DNA from: Pseudomonadaceae bacterium SI-3
Lineage (GTDB): Bacteria; Pseudomonadota; Gammaproteobacteria; Pseudomonadales; Pseudomonadaceae
Length of the DNA: 64,000 nt
Assembly: GCA_004010935.1 (NCBI GenBank)
Contig: CP026511.1
Coordinates: forward strand, 186,001-250,000
Direction of reading: 5' to 3'
Notes under the pieces: model-generated
Seen by the model: the letters and a program-made list of their open reading frames with translations, nothing else
Databases searched by the model: none
Told to the model about the DNA's origin: nothing
Program-made: the position numbers and the translations under genes
Shown: piece by piece, positions 41,824 to 51,213 of the stretch
Layout: each line of letters starts with the position of its first letter
Numbering within the stretch: the stretch's first letter is position 1

Positions 41824-44637
41824 GTGCAATCGCTGCTCTTGCTCACCGCCGTGGCAAATCAGGAAGCACCGCGCCGCATGCTTGAAGACATTGCGGTAGC
41901 GCAGCAATTACGGCTGGATATCCTTGACCAATCATCATTAAGCGAGCGGCTCCAGACAGAAGATGAACCCTCGCTGGTGCTGCTGGCACCTGGGCTTGGC
42001 AAGACGTTGTCGCTTGCCCGCGCGGTGCGCAAGCGATGGCCGCAATGCGAGCTGATTTTTCTTTGCCTGCCGGGCGGCGTCGATACGCTACGTCAGTCGT
42101 TCGGTATCGCACCGCTCATTGGGACGCACTGGTCCATCGCCGAGATGGAGCGTGACCAGCTCGCCCGTGAGGTGGCTCGCTCGCTGAACGCGGGGCGGCG
42201 GCGTAGCAAGCTGCGAACCACGCTGGACCGTGCCAATGCGACGATTGCAAAACCCCGTACGGAGTTCGAAGGCATATCGCAGCGTCGGCTGAACGCCGAT
42301 TACTACGTGCACAACATCATCGACGCCGCCCGTGATGCCATTGTCGGGCTAGATACCACGCTTGAGGTGTTGTACTGGAGTGCTGGCGCTTGCGAGTTGT
42401 TCCGGCTCTCCGCTCGTGACACGGTCGGGCGGCAGGCCGAGCAGCTGCCGTTCTGGTCGGAAGCGCTGGTAACCGCAGTACGCCAGGTGTTGTCGGGTAG
42501 CGGTACGCAAAGCCATGAATGCAGCTGCGTAGTCGGGGAAGTCGAGCTGGCCCTTGAGGTCAACGTCTCGGCAGTGAGTGGTGGCGATGGTTTGGCTGTG
42601 GGCGCGTCCCTGACTATCCGCGACATTACGGCCCTGGCCGCGGAACGTCGCGCCAACGCAGAGCGGGGGCGTCAGCTGAGCGAGGAGCGCCAGCACCTGC
42701 ATCGGCTGTTTGAACAGGCGCCCGGCTTCATCGCCATCACTCAGGGTCCGCAGCACGTTGTTGAAATCGCCAATCGCTCGTTTCACCAGCTCGTTGGGTT
42801 ACGTGACGTGATCGGCCTGCCCGCTGCAGTCGTGTTTCCTCAGATTGAGGGACAGGACGTTGGCAGCCTGCTGCAGCGGGTCTACATCACCAGGCGGCCC
42901 TACGTGGGGCGCGGCACGCCAATATTGGTCACTCGTGCTGACGAAGAGCAGCCGCGCAGAGGCTATGTCGATTTCGTCTTCCAGCCGGTGCTGTCCGAGC
43001 AGGATCAGCTCACTGGCGTTTTCTGTCAGGGCCATGATGTAACTCAGCAGGTACTGGCGCAGCTGGCGCTGCAGCGTTCACAAGAAGACCTGCAAGCGCT
43101 GGTGGACGAACGGACCCGGGAGCTGGAGCAGAGCCGTCATGCGCTCTACCAGTCGCAGAAATTGGAAGCCATCGGCAAGCTGACCGGGGGTGTGGCCCAT
43201 GATTTCAATAACGTGCTTCAGGTCGTCAGCGGCAATCTACAGCTGTTGCGTCCGCTGCTGAGCGGCAATCGCCTTGGTACCGGCCGGCTCGATGCAGCGA
43301 CCGGCGCTGTTGATCGGGGTGCCAAGCTGGCGGCGGAGTTGCTTGCCTTTGCTCGCAAACAGCCTTTGCGTCCGGCGCCCACGCAACTGGCCCGTCTGTT
43401 GCGCAACATGGATGCACTGCTGCGCCAGGCACTCGGCGAGGCGATCGAGATCGAGACGGTCGTTTCCGGCGGGCTGTGGACCACCATGGTGGACCCGCAC
43501 CAGCTTGAAAACGTCGTGCTCAACCTGGCGATCAACGCGCGCGATGCCATGCAGGCCAGCGGCAAGCTGACGCTGGAACTGAGCAACGCGATGCTTGACG
43601 AGCTGTATACCCAGACTCAAGTGGATGTCGAGCCCGGACAGTACGTGCTGCTGGCCGTGTCCGATACCGGTTCTGGCATGTCGGCGCAAACCCTCGAGCA
43701 TGCGTTCGAACCCTTTTACACCACCAAGCCCGAGGGCGAAGGTACCGGCCTCGGCCTCAGCATGGCTTACGGGTTTGCCAAGCAGAGCGGCGGGCACATA
43801 CGGATCTACAGCGAGCCCGGCAGCGGCACCACAGTGAAGCTGTATCTGCCGCGAACCGAACAGCCGGAAGTCCTAGCCGTGCCACTGCCGGTCGGGCCGG
43901 CTGTGGGTGGCGACGAAACCATTTTGGTGGTCGAGGATGACCTGGCGGTACAGGGTACGGTGGTCGAGCTGCTCAATGGGCTCGGCTATCAGGTGCTGCG
44001 GGCCAACGATGCGCAGAGTGCCCTGAGCATCCTGCAAAGCGGCCTGCGCATCGATGTTTTGTTCACCGACGTGGTCATGCCCGGCGCGCTCAGCACGACT
44101 GAGCTGGCACGACAGGCCAAGCTCTTGCTACCCGATATCGCTGTTCTCTTTACCTCCGGCTACACGCGTAACGCCATCGTCCACGGCGGCAAGCTCGATA
44201 CCGGCGTCGAGCTGCTGAGCAAGCCGTACCGGCAGGAAGAGCTGGCGCGCAAACTGCGGCAATTACTGGCGCCTCGACAGACCCCGGCGCTGCCTCCCGA
44301 AGCGGTGCGGCCAGCGGTATTGGTGGTCGAAGACCAGCTGCAGCTGCTAGCCCTGACCTGCGAGATGGTTCAGGAGCTGGGGCTGACCGCAGAGGGCTTT
44401 CCTTCGGCCGAAGCAGCACTACCAGCCCTGCGCGAGAAGCACTTTGAGTACCTGTTGGTAGACGTGAACCTCCCAGGCATGTCCGGCCCCGAGTTTGCCA
44501 GGCTCGCCTTGCAAGAACAGCCGAAGTTGCAGGTCGTGTTGCTCTCTGGCGAAGGTGCGGTGGAAACCAGCATTCCGGCACGCTCGTTGGGCAAGCCCTA
44601 TACCTTCGAGCAGCTCGAGGCGATCCTCAAGGGCTGA
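41824..44637 (+). CDS. Hybrid histidine kinase with PAS domains and two receivers
   Basis: A soluble hybrid sensor kinase of 937 aa from the GTG preceded by AAGAGG; a TTG at 41806, overlapping the previous stop, would add six residues. Domain order: an N-terminal receiver-like region without a clear phospho-site (1-120), a PAS domain (about 155-280), a second PAS domain (about 295-415), a coiled coil, HisKA with His459 (GGVAHDFNNVLQVV), HATPase (NARDAM; DTGSGM; GTGLGLSMAYG), receiver 1 with Asp749 (LFTDVVMPG) and receiver 2 with Asp880 (LLVDVNLPG). No membrane segment is present, so it should sense a cytoplasmic cue. No output regulator is adjacent. Confidence 0.9.
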   Translation: MQSLLLLTAVANQEAPRRMLEDIAVAQQLRLDILDQSSLSERLQTEDEPSLVLLAPGLGKTLSLARAVRKRWPQCELIFLCLPGGVDTLRQSFGIAPLIGTHWSIAEMERDQLAREVARSLNAGRRRSKLRTTLDRANATIAKPRTEFEGISQRRLNADYYVHNIIDAARDAIVGLDTTLEVLYWSAGACELFRLSARDTVGRQAEQLPFWSEALVTAVRQVLSGSGTQSHECSCVVGEVELALEVNVSAVSGGDGLAVGASLTIRDITALAAERRANAERGRQLSEERQHLHRLFEQAPGFIAITQGPQHVVEIANRSFHQLVGLRDVIGLPAAVVFPQIEGQDVGSLLQRVYITRRPYVGRGTPILVTRADEEQPRRGYVDFVFQPVLSEQDQLTGVFCQGHDVTQQVLAQLALQRSQEDLQALVDERTRELEQSRHALYQSQKLEAIGKLTGGVAHDFNNVLQVVSGNLQLLRPLLSGNRLGTGRLDAATGAVDRGAKLAAELLAFARKQPLRPAPTQLARLLRNMDALLRQALGEAIEIETVVSGGLWTTMVDPHQLENVVLNLAINARDAMQASGKLTLELSNAMLDELYTQTQVDVEPGQYVLLAVSDTGSGMSAQTLEHAFEPFYTTKPEGEGTGLGLSMAYGFAKQSGGHIRIYSEPGSGTTVKLYLPRTEQPEVLAVPLPVGPAVGGDETILVVEDDLAVQGTVVELLNGLGYQVLRANDAQSALSILQSGLRIDVLFTDVVMPGALSTTELARQAKLLLPDIAVLFTSGYTRNAIVHGGKLDTGVELLSKPYRQEELARKLRQLLAPRQTPALPPEAVRPAVLVVEDQLQLLALTCEMVQELGLTAEGFPSAEAALPALREKHFEYLLVDVNLPGMSGPEFARLALQEQPKLQVVLLSGEGAVETSIPARSLGKPYTFEQLEAILKG

Positions 44638-44653
44638 GTTTTTTTCAGCAAGC

Positions 44654-44680
44654 TGTCGATTTCCGGCACGGCCAGACGAC
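44654..44680 (+). promoter_or_regulatory. Candidate ECF42-type promoter
   Basis: TGTCGA (44654-44659) and CGAC (44677-44680) are separated by 17 bp, about 37 bp before the first YCII gene. This matches my recollection of the motif described for ECF42 sigma factors (TGTCGA at -35, CGAY at -10), fitting control by the sigma factor gene three genes downstream. Confidence 0.5.
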
Positions 44681-44716
44681 CAGTACACAAGAGAAGCCGC
44701 TGCCGAGGAAGCTGCG

Positions 44717-45073
44717 ATGCGCTATCTGTGCCTGGTCTACCTGAATGAAGACGCCGTGGCGGCACTGCCGCCAGGCGTTCACGCCGCGCTCGATGCCGAA
44801 TGCTGTGAGTACCACGCGCAGCTGCGGCACAGCGGCGAGCTGGTCGTCGGCGAAGCCCTGCAGCCGGTGTCGAGCACCACCACCGTGCGCCGACAAGGCG
44901 ACCGCCTGCTTCTGCACGACGGGCCAGTGCGCGACGGCCACGAGCAGCCTGCGGCCATCTATCTGTTCGAGACCCAGGACCTCAACGGCGCGATCCGTCT
45001 GGCATCCCGCCTGCCCTCGGCGCGGCTGGGCTGCGTCGAGGTGCATGCGCTGGAGGCGCGAGCGCCGCCTTGA
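44717..45073 (+). CDS. YCII/DGPF-family protein, first copy
   Basis: The ATG giving MRYLCLVYLNEDAVAAL yields 118 aa with the YCII fold (ferredoxin-like alpha+beta). The signature DGPF is altered to DGPV (LLHDGPVRDGHEQPAAIYLFE). YCII/DGPF proteins are typical partners of ECF42 sigma factors; their reaction is not established. It is first of four co-directional genes ending in the sigma factor. Confidence 0.85.
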   Translation: MRYLCLVYLNEDAVAALPPGVHAALDAECCEYHAQLRHSGELVVGEALQPVSSTTTVRRQGDRLLLHDGPVRDGHEQPAAIYLFETQDLNGAIRLASRLPSARLGCVEVHALEARAPP

Positions 45074-45122
45074 GTGCTAGCGACTGTGATCGGCCCGAAC
45101 CATCGACCCCGAGGATTACGAC

Positions 45123-45590
45123 ATGAACAACCTTACCCAAACGCAGGACGAAGCCCGGATCCGCCAACTCACCGAAACCTTCCAGCAGGCCACCGTGCGC
45201 AAGGATCTGGACACCATCATGGCGCAGTACGCCGCAGACGTACGGGCCTTCGATGCGGTTGGCCCGCTGCAATTCAAAAGCGCCGAGGCGTACCGCCAAC
45301 ACTGGCAAAGCTGCTTCGATTTTTGCCAGGGCGAAGGCTTTTTCGACATCAGTGAGCTCGAGATTAACGTCAGCGGCGACCTGGCCTATAGTCATTTCCT
45401 GAGCCACTGCGGCGGCACCGATGAAAAAGGTGACATGCAGTCCGGATGGATGCGCGGCAGCCGCTGCTGGCGTCGTCAGGACGGCGACTGGAAGGTCGTC
45501 CATGAGCATTTCTCGATGCCATTCGACATGGCCAGCGGCCAAGTCAATTTCGGCATCGAACCCGAACCACAAGTTGGCGTAGCCGGCTGA
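45123..45590 (+). CDS. SnoaL-like/NTF2-fold protein
   Basis: A 155-aa protein of the nuclear-transport-factor-2 fold (SnoaL-like/DUF4440). It has the helical N-terminus with DLDTIMAQYAADVRAFDAVGPL, a core with FDISELEINVSGDLAYSHFLSHC, and RCWRRQDGDWKVVHEHFSMPF near the end. Members are often isomerases, hydratases or of unknown activity. It sits between the two YCII genes, so it probably belongs to the same sigma-controlled operon. Confidence 0.85.
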   Translation: MNNLTQTQDEARIRQLTETFQQATVRKDLDTIMAQYAADVRAFDAVGPLQFKSAEAYRQHWQSCFDFCQGEGFFDISELEINVSGDLAYSHFLSHCGGTDEKGDMQSGWMRGSRCWRRQDGDWKVVHEHFSMPFDMASGQVNFGIEPEPQVGVAG

Positions 45591-45652
45591 TCGGCCCTTC
45601 GTCCCGTCGCGGCTGCCAGGGTGGCAGCCGACGGGCGCCATCGGAGAATGAA

Positions 45653-46009
45653 ATGAAATACCTGTGTCTGGTCTATTACGACGAGCAGCGCGTGGATTCG
45701 ATGACTGACGAGCAGTGGGCGGCGCTGGTCGAGCAATGCATTGCCAACAGCGAGCGGCTCAAGCAGAGCGGGCAGTTCATCGCCGGCGAGCCGCTGCAAT
45801 CGGTGCGTACCGCCAAGACGGTGCGGGTCCGCGAGGGCGCGGTTTCGGTCGTCGACGGCCCGTTCGCCGAAACCCGCGAGCAATTGGCGGGCTTCTATCT
45901 GCTCGAAGCGCAGGACCTGGATGAGGCCCTGCGCTTGGCGGCAAAGATCCCACCCGCGCAACTGGGCAGTATCGAAGTTCGCCCGTTGCGCCAGTTACCT
46001 GATCGTTAA
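45653..46009 (+). CDS. YCII/DGPF-family protein, second copy
   Basis: A 118-aa YCII protein with the intact DGPF signature (VVDGPFAETREQLAGFYLLEAQDLDEALRLAAKIP). It is a paralogue of the protein at 44717 with the same length and MKYLCLVY start. It ends 3 bp before the sigma factor gene, indicating tight coupling with it. Confidence 0.9.
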   Translation: MKYLCLVYYDEQRVDSMTDEQWAALVEQCIANSERLKQSGQFIAGEPLQSVRTAKTVRVREGAVSVVDGPFAETREQLAGFYLLEAQDLDEALRLAAKIPPAQLGSIEVRPLRQLPDR

Positions 46010-46012
46010 TCG

Positions 46013-47302
46013 ATGCCTGAGCGGGGCAGGCCAACACCAACCGATCATGTCGGTAACGGGCCGACTCTGGCCGAAATCGACAGTCTTTACCGCACTCAAT
46101 CGCGGCGGGTGCTGGCGACGCTGATTCGCTTGTTGGGTGATTTCGAACTGGCCGAAGAAGCCTTGCACGACGCCTTTATCGCAGCGGTGCAGCAGTGGCC
46201 GCGTGATGGTCTGCCCTCCAATCCCCGTGCCTGGCTGGTCTCGGCGGGTCGCTTCAAGGCCATCGACGGGCTGCGCCGGCGGGCACGTTTCGATGCATCG
46301 CTGAGCCTGCTGGCCGATCAGCTGGACAGCCATGAAGAACCCGAATGGGAGCATGAAGACCTCGAAGATGATCGGTTGCGACTGATCTTCACCTGCTGCC
46401 ACCCGGCGTTACCGGCCGATGCGCAGGTGGCGCTGACGCTGCGAGAGGTCTGCGATCTCAAGACCGAAGAGATTGCGCGAGCCTTTCTCGTCTCCCCCAG
46501 CACCATTGCCCAGCGCATCGTGCGGGCCAAGCAGAAGATCCGCGACGCGGGGATTCCCTACCGGGTGCCCACACGCGAAGAGCTGCCGGCTCGACTGGAT
46601 AACGTGTTGCGGGTGATCTATCTGGTCTTCAACGAAGGCTATTCCGCCTCCAGCGGCAGCAAGCTGACCCGTGCAGACCTCAGCGCGGAGGCCATCCGTC
46701 TCGGTCGTCTGCTGCTCGAACTGTTGCCGGACCCCGAGCTGATGGGGTTGCTAGCGTTGATGCTGCTGCACGACTCGCGCCGCGCCGCGCGTACCGATGA
46801 GGCCGGCGAGCTGGTGCGCCTCGACGAGCAGGACCGCAGCCGCTGGAATCAGGCGCAGATCGTTGAAGGTGCCGCGCTGGTTGAGCGAGCGCTCGCCTCT
46901 GGGCGCTTCGGCCCTTATACCGTTCAGGCCGCCATCGTCGCCGTACACGCCGAGGCCGCATCTTCTGCTGAGACTGATTGGGCGCAGATTGTCGGGCTCT
47001 ATGACCTGTTGCTGCGCATCTGCCCGTCGCCGGTCATCGAGCTAAATCGTGCGGTGGCGCTGGCGATGCGTGACGGTGCCACGGTCGGGCTGGCCGCGAT
47101 CGACAGATTGCTGGCCCGCGGCGAACTGCGTGACTACCACCTGCTGCACGCCGCCCGCGCTGACTTTTGTCGCCAGCTGGGCCGTCTGGACGAGGCCCGC
47201 GAGGCCTACCGAACCGCGTTGGCCTTGGCCCATTTGGAGCCGGAAAAGCGCTTTTTGCAGCAGCAGCTCAATGAGCTGGATACCGGGCCGCGGGAGGCTT
47301 GA
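46013..47302 (+). CDS. ECF sigma factor, ECF42-like with C-terminal extension
   Basis: The 429 aa contain sigma region 2 (VLATLIRLLGDFELAEEALHDAFIAAVQQWP; NPRAWLVSAGRFKAIDGLRRR), region 4 (LTLREVCDLKTEEIARAFLVSPSTIAQRIVRAKQKI) and a long C-terminal extension (about 190-429) with helical-repeat character (LARGELRDYHLLHAARADFCRQLGRLDEAREAYRTAL). This architecture and linkage to DGPF proteins define the ECF42 group, which has no conventional anti-sigma factor and where the extension is thought to control activity. The operon promoter at 44654 fits autoregulation. Confidence 0.88.
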   Translation: MPERGRPTPTDHVGNGPTLAEIDSLYRTQSRRVLATLIRLLGDFELAEEALHDAFIAAVQQWPRDGLPSNPRAWLVSAGRFKAIDGLRRRARFDASLSLLADQLDSHEEPEWEHEDLEDDRLRLIFTCCHPALPADAQVALTLREVCDLKTEEIARAFLVSPSTIAQRIVRAKQKIRDAGIPYRVPTREELPARLDNVLRVIYLVFNEGYSASSGSKLTRADLSAEAIRLGRLLLELLPDPELMGLLALMLLHDSRRAARTDEAGELVRLDEQDRSRWNQAQIVEGAALVERALASGRFGPYTVQAAIVAVHAEAASSAETDWAQIVGLYDLLLRICPSPVIELNRAVALAMRDGATVGLAAIDRLLARGELRDYHLLHAARADFCRQLGRLDEAREAYRTALALAHLEPEKRFLQQQLNELDTGPREA

Positions 47303-47860
47303 AGGCGATCGCGAGCAAGCTCGCTCCTACAGGGCCTTGCTGCGCGTCCGCGCGGGGTTAGTCATCCCGACGGCTTTCTGCGATTACCGTTGCAGCGCAC
47401 GAAGCATGTTTGCGCCCGGCTCAAGGGCACGTTCGCACAAGCTTTCTAGGAGCCAGTTTCCTGGCGAAACGGTACACCCAAGCTGTGCTAAGGATTCGCG
47501 AGCAAGCTCGCTTCTACGGGTGTGACTTTGCCGGAGAGCTCCTTCCTCGGATCTAGGCGCTTCACCGGCCTTCACGATGAGACCCGAATTGCCGTACAGG
47601 GTGTAGGTGAGGGCAGTTTCCGGGGTAGGGATAGTCAGCGGAGTCGAGGAAATAGCCCAATCAGCCGCCCTGTACTGATCGCTTTCCGCCTGCTGTCGCT
47701 GCACCTCATGGCCCGCTTATCGTAGGAGCGAGCTTTGCTCGCGATCCGCTGCTGCACGGTGCGCCGGTGATGGCCAGCAACGACTCGGCGTGCCCTGGCT
47801 TCTACAAAAGCGTGCAGGCTGATCGGCCCCGATCCCGATCCCGATTCCCTTGGCAACTGC
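47303..47860. repeat. REP-containing gap between convergent sigma and dctD genes
   Basis: Four REP or REP-like palindromes lie at 47307-47330, about 47446-47466 (degenerate), 47493-47517 and 47722-47747. No gene is convincing in this 558-bp gap; the short frames have no family resemblance. The genes on either side converge here, but no classical terminator was seen, so REP hairpins may serve as transcript ends. Confidence 0.75.
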
Positions 47861-49216
47861 TCAACCCTCTGCAGCGCCGGCGGGCAGGTAATCGCTGCGG
47901 CTCAGCCCGTGGCGTTGCATCTTTTCGTTGAGGGTGCGGCGGGGCAGCTGCAGTTGCGCCATGACTTCGCTGATGTTGCCTTTGTGCTGTTGCAGGGCGC
48001 TGTGCAGGCACTGGGCTTCGAAGGCTTCCATCTGGTCGGCCAGTGACGTGCCGGTGATGGCTGTCGGGGGCGTGGCGGGTGAAGGTGGCGTCAGGCCCAG
48101 GGCGTGGCGCTCGGCGGCGTTGATCAGTTCGCGCACGTTGCCGGGCCAGTCGTGGGTGAGCAGCTGCGCCAGTTCGGCCGGGCTGGCCGGGACCGGATCG
48201 CGGCCGTGGCGTTGTGCAGCCTGGGTGGCAAAGTGATCGAACAACAGGGGAATGTCCTCGCGGCGATCACGCAGCGGCGGGATGTGCAGTTCGGCGACGT
48301 TCAGGCGGTACAGCAGATCCTCACGGAAGCGCCCGCCACGCACCTCTTCCAGCAGGTCCGGCTTGGACGCGCTGATCACGCGCAGGTCGACCTCGATGCT
48401 GCGGTTCGAGCCCAGCCGTTCCAGCGTTTTTTCCTGCAGGACGCGCAGCAGCTTGACCTGCTGGGCCAGCGGCATGCTCTCGATCTCGTCGAGAAACAGG
48501 GTGCCGCCGTGGGCATGCTCGATGCGGCCGATGCGTTTGCCCTGGGCACCGGTGAACGCGCCGCTCTCGTGGCCGAATAGCTCGCTTTCGAAGATGGTTT
48601 CCGGAATCGCCGCGCAATTGAGCGCGACGAAGGGGTTGCGCGCCCGCGGGCTGAAATCATGCAGGCAGCGCGCAACCTGCTCCTTGCCGCTCCCCGTGTC
48701 GCCGCGAATCAGCACGTTGACGTCCGTGCCCGCCAGTTCCAGCACCTGGCGGCGAAGGTTCTCCATCGTCCGCGAGACACCAAGCAGCATCGATTCGATG
48801 CGGCCTTTACGGGTGAACTGTTCCCGCAACTGCCGGTTCTCGCAGACCAGCCGGCGCTTGTCCTGCGCACGGCGGACACTGTCGAGCAGGCGCTCCGGGG
48901 TGAAGGGCTTCTCGATGAAGTCGTAGGCTCCCTGGCGCAGCGCCTGGACCGCCATCGGCACATCGCCGTGGCCGGTCACCATGATCACCGGCAGCTCCGG
49001 GTCCAGCGCCACCAGCTTCTCCAGGAGGCCAAGGCCGTCCAGGTCCGGCATCCGCACGTCGCTGATCAGCACGCCGGGAAAGCCCCGGTCGACGATAGCC
49101 AGCGCTTCGTGGGCACGGGCGCAGGTTTGCACGCTGAAGCCGGACAGCTCCAGCCACTGCTGCACTGCGTGGCGAATTGCCGCCTCGTCATCGATGAAGA
49201 TCACCTGACCGCTCAT
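47861..49216 (-). CDS. Sigma-54 response regulator, DctD family
   Basis: The 451 aa comprise a receiver domain (phospho-Asp53 in VLISDVRMPDLDG), a sigma-54 AAA+ domain (Walker A GDTGSGKE; GAFTGA; GTLFLDEIESMP) and a C-terminal FIS-type helix-turn-helix (NISEVMAQLQLPRRTLNEKM). With the sensor gene upstream it forms a DctB/DctD-like pair, which typically activates C4-dicarboxylate transporter genes with RpoN. No dctA or dctPQM operon is adjacent, so the actual target is uncertain. Confidence 0.9.
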   Translation of the reverse strand: MSGQVIFIDDEAAIRHAVQQWLELSGFSVQTCARAHEALAIVDRGFPGVLISDVRMPDLDGLGLLEKLVALDPELPVIMVTGHGDVPMAVQALRQGAYDFIEKPFTPERLLDSVRRAQDKRRLVCENRQLREQFTRKGRIESMLLGVSRTMENLRRQVLELAGTDVNVLIRGDTGSGKEQVARCLHDFSPRARNPFVALNCAAIPETIFESELFGHESGAFTGAQGKRIGRIEHAHGGTLFLDEIESMPLAQQVKLLRVLQEKTLERLGSNRSIEVDLRVISASKPDLLEEVRGGRFREDLLYRLNVAELHIPPLRDRREDIPLLFDHFATQAAQRHGRDPVPASPAELAQLLTHDWPGNVRELINAAERHALGLTPPSPATPPTAITGTSLADQMEAFEAQCLHSALQQHKGNISEVMAQLQLPRRTLNEKMQRHGLSRSDYLPAGAAEG

Positions 49217-49243
49217 GTCTCACTCCTCTTGCGAGTCGCCAGT

Positions 49244-51007
49244 CTACTCGGCGCCGGGCGATTCGGCCGCTGGCATATGCAGTTCGAACACCGCGCCCTG
49301 CGCATCGTTGTGCACGCTGAGGCTGCCGCCAAGGTCGCGCACGATGCCGTAGGAGACGGCAAGGCCGAGGCCGAGCCCGTGGCCGACCGGTTTGGTGGTG
49401 AAGAACGGCTCGAAGACCTGGTCCAGATGCTCATCAGCGATGCCACCACCACTGTCGGCGACACTCAGCGTCCAACCGTCGCCCTGAGCCTGGCAGAGGA
49501 TGCGCAGCGTTTTGGTCTCGGCATTGCACATGGCGTCTAGCGCGTTGGTCAGCAGATTGATCAGCACCTGCTCCAGGCGAATCGCATCGCCATTGACCCA
49601 GGCCTCAGACGGCACCTGACAGATCACCTCAACCCCTTCGCTGCGAATACGCGGCCCGAGCAATTGCAGCGCCTGGCCCAGTACCTCGGCCAGGCTCAAT
49701 CGTTGGCGCAGCCCGGCGGGGCTCTTGCGCGCGAAGGTCTTCAGGTGACTGGTCAGCGCGGCCATGCGTTCGAGCAGGCCTTCGACCTGGCCGATGCCTT
49801 CGCGCACGGCGTCGGTGCGGCCACTGTCCAGCAGCAACCGCTGGCTGGCCAGTTGCATGCGCAGGGCCGTCAGTGGCTGGTTGATTTCGTGGGCGAGGGC
49901 GGCCGACATCTGCCCCAGCGCGGCCATGCGCGCGGCATGCACCAGTTCATCCTGCGTTGTGTTCAGCTCGCGGGTACGTTCCTCTACCAGGCGCTCCAGC
50001 TCGTTTCGGCTGCGTCGCTCCACACGCAGGGTCTTGCGCCGTTGGGCCAGGTACAAGAGCAGGAACGCTAGCGTCATCCAGACGCCCGCCGCGGCCAGGC
50101 GATAGCTGCGGACATTGGCGGCCACCAGTTGCGGCTCCTGTAGCAGGTGCAGGGTCCAGTCTTCCTCCGGCAGCGCCAAGCGTTGCCAGAGGTAGTCGCG
50201 GCGGCCATCGGGCCCGTCGACCAGGCGCCGTTCGCTGTTATCGGCGATATGCTGCAGGCTTTGGCTGACCAGCGGCTGCAGGTTCTGTTCGGCGTAGCGG
50301 CGGACCGCGACAAGGCGGTCGCGCACCGCGTCGCTGAGCGGGCGCAGGTAACGGAAGCGCCAGGCCGGACGGTTGGTCAGGATGACGATGTCCAGCGAGT
50401 CGGAGATCAGCAGGATGCCGGACTGTCCGACCCATTCGCGCTGCATGTCTTCAAGTTCGAGCTTGACCACCAGCACGCCGATCACTTCGCCGTCGGCATT
50501 TTTGACCGAGCTGGAGAGGAAATAGCCGGGGATGCCTGTGGTTACGCCGACGGCGAAGTAGCGGCCCGAGTCGTTGGCCACCGCATCGATGAAATAGGGC
50601 CGAAAGGCGTAGTTGTTACCGACGAAGCTGCTCCAGTCGCGCCAGTTGCTGGCCGCCAGGGTTTCGCCATGGCGGTCGAGCAGGTAGAGCACCGACGAGC
50701 CTGCGGCCTGATTCTGCTCCTCCAGTCGATGATTGAGTTGCCCGCGCAGGGCTTGGTCGCTAGGGTTGTTCAGCAGCGCCTGAATGTCACTGTCGAGCGC
50801 CAGCAGCGCGGGCACCGAGCGGAAGCGTTGCACCTGGGTGTGGATCGCTTGGGCATATAACTCGAGCTGGCCAGCGGCCTCCTGGCTGCGCTCGGTCCAG
50901 GCACGTTGCTCGGCGATGCGCCCGGCCCAATACATGCTCAGCAGTAGCCCGGCCAGAATGAGCGAAGTGATCAGGGCGACGCGGTAGCGGCTGGTCTGGG
51001 CTGGCAT
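49244..51007 (-). CDS. Sensor histidine kinase, DctB family
   Basis: A membrane sensor of 587 aa from the ATG giving [14 protein letters not shown]; an ATG at 51034 would add nine residues. Two membrane helices (about 9-28 and 298-318) flank a periplasmic double-Cache/PDC domain with motifs typical of DctB ([45 protein letters not shown]). HisKA carries His373 ([12 protein letters not shown]), followed by the ATPase domain ([29 protein letters not shown]). The gene precedes the regulator with 27 bp between. The ligand is likely a dicarboxylate or related acid, by family. Confidence 0.9.
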   Translation of the reverse strand: MPAQTSRYRVALITSLILAGLLLSMYWAGRIAEQRAWTERSQEAAGQLELYAQAIHTQVQRFRSVPALLALDSDIQALLNNPSDQALRGQLNHRLEEQNQAAGSSVLYLLDRHGETLAASNWRDWSSFVGNNYAFRPYFIDAVANDSGRYFAVGVTTGIPGYFLSSSVKNADGEVIGVLVVKLELEDMQREWVGQSGILLISDSLDIVILTNRPAWRFRYLRPLSDAVRDRLVAVRRYAEQNLQPLVSQSLQHIADNSERRLVDGPDGRRDYLWQRLALPEEDWTLHLLQEPQLVAANVRSYRLAAAGVWMTLAFLLLYLAQRRKTLRVERRSRNELERLVEERTRELNTTQDELVHAARMAALGQMSAALAHEINQPLTALRMQLASQRLLLDSGRTDAVREGIGQVEGLLERMAALTSHLKTFARKSPAGLRQRLSLAEVLGQALQLLGPRIRSEGVEVICQVPSEAWVNGDAIRLEQVLINLLTNALDAMCNAETKTLRILCQAQGDGWTLSVADSGGGIADEHLDQVFEPFFTTKPVGHGLGLGLAVSYGIVRDLGGSLSVHNDAQGAVFELHMPAAESPGAE

Positions 51008-51213
51008 GGTCGGCTCGCGATAGTGGAATCGCATGGTAAAGCGCGGCACACGTTCGATTCCAATACCTGTACATCTTTTGGGTAATGTACAGGCCTGGTT
51101 GAGTGGTGGCACGATAATGCCGTGTCGTCCGAAATGTTGACTGGCTAGCAGGGACGACAGGTTACAGCGAGATCAGCTCTACCTACCGTGCGTAGTGTCG
51201 TCTAGAGGCGCCC

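Noticed and set aside
47522..47725. A 67-codon frame in the gap between the sigma factor and dctD genes
   Set aside because: It crosses REP-rich sequence, has no ribosome-binding site and no recognisable content.
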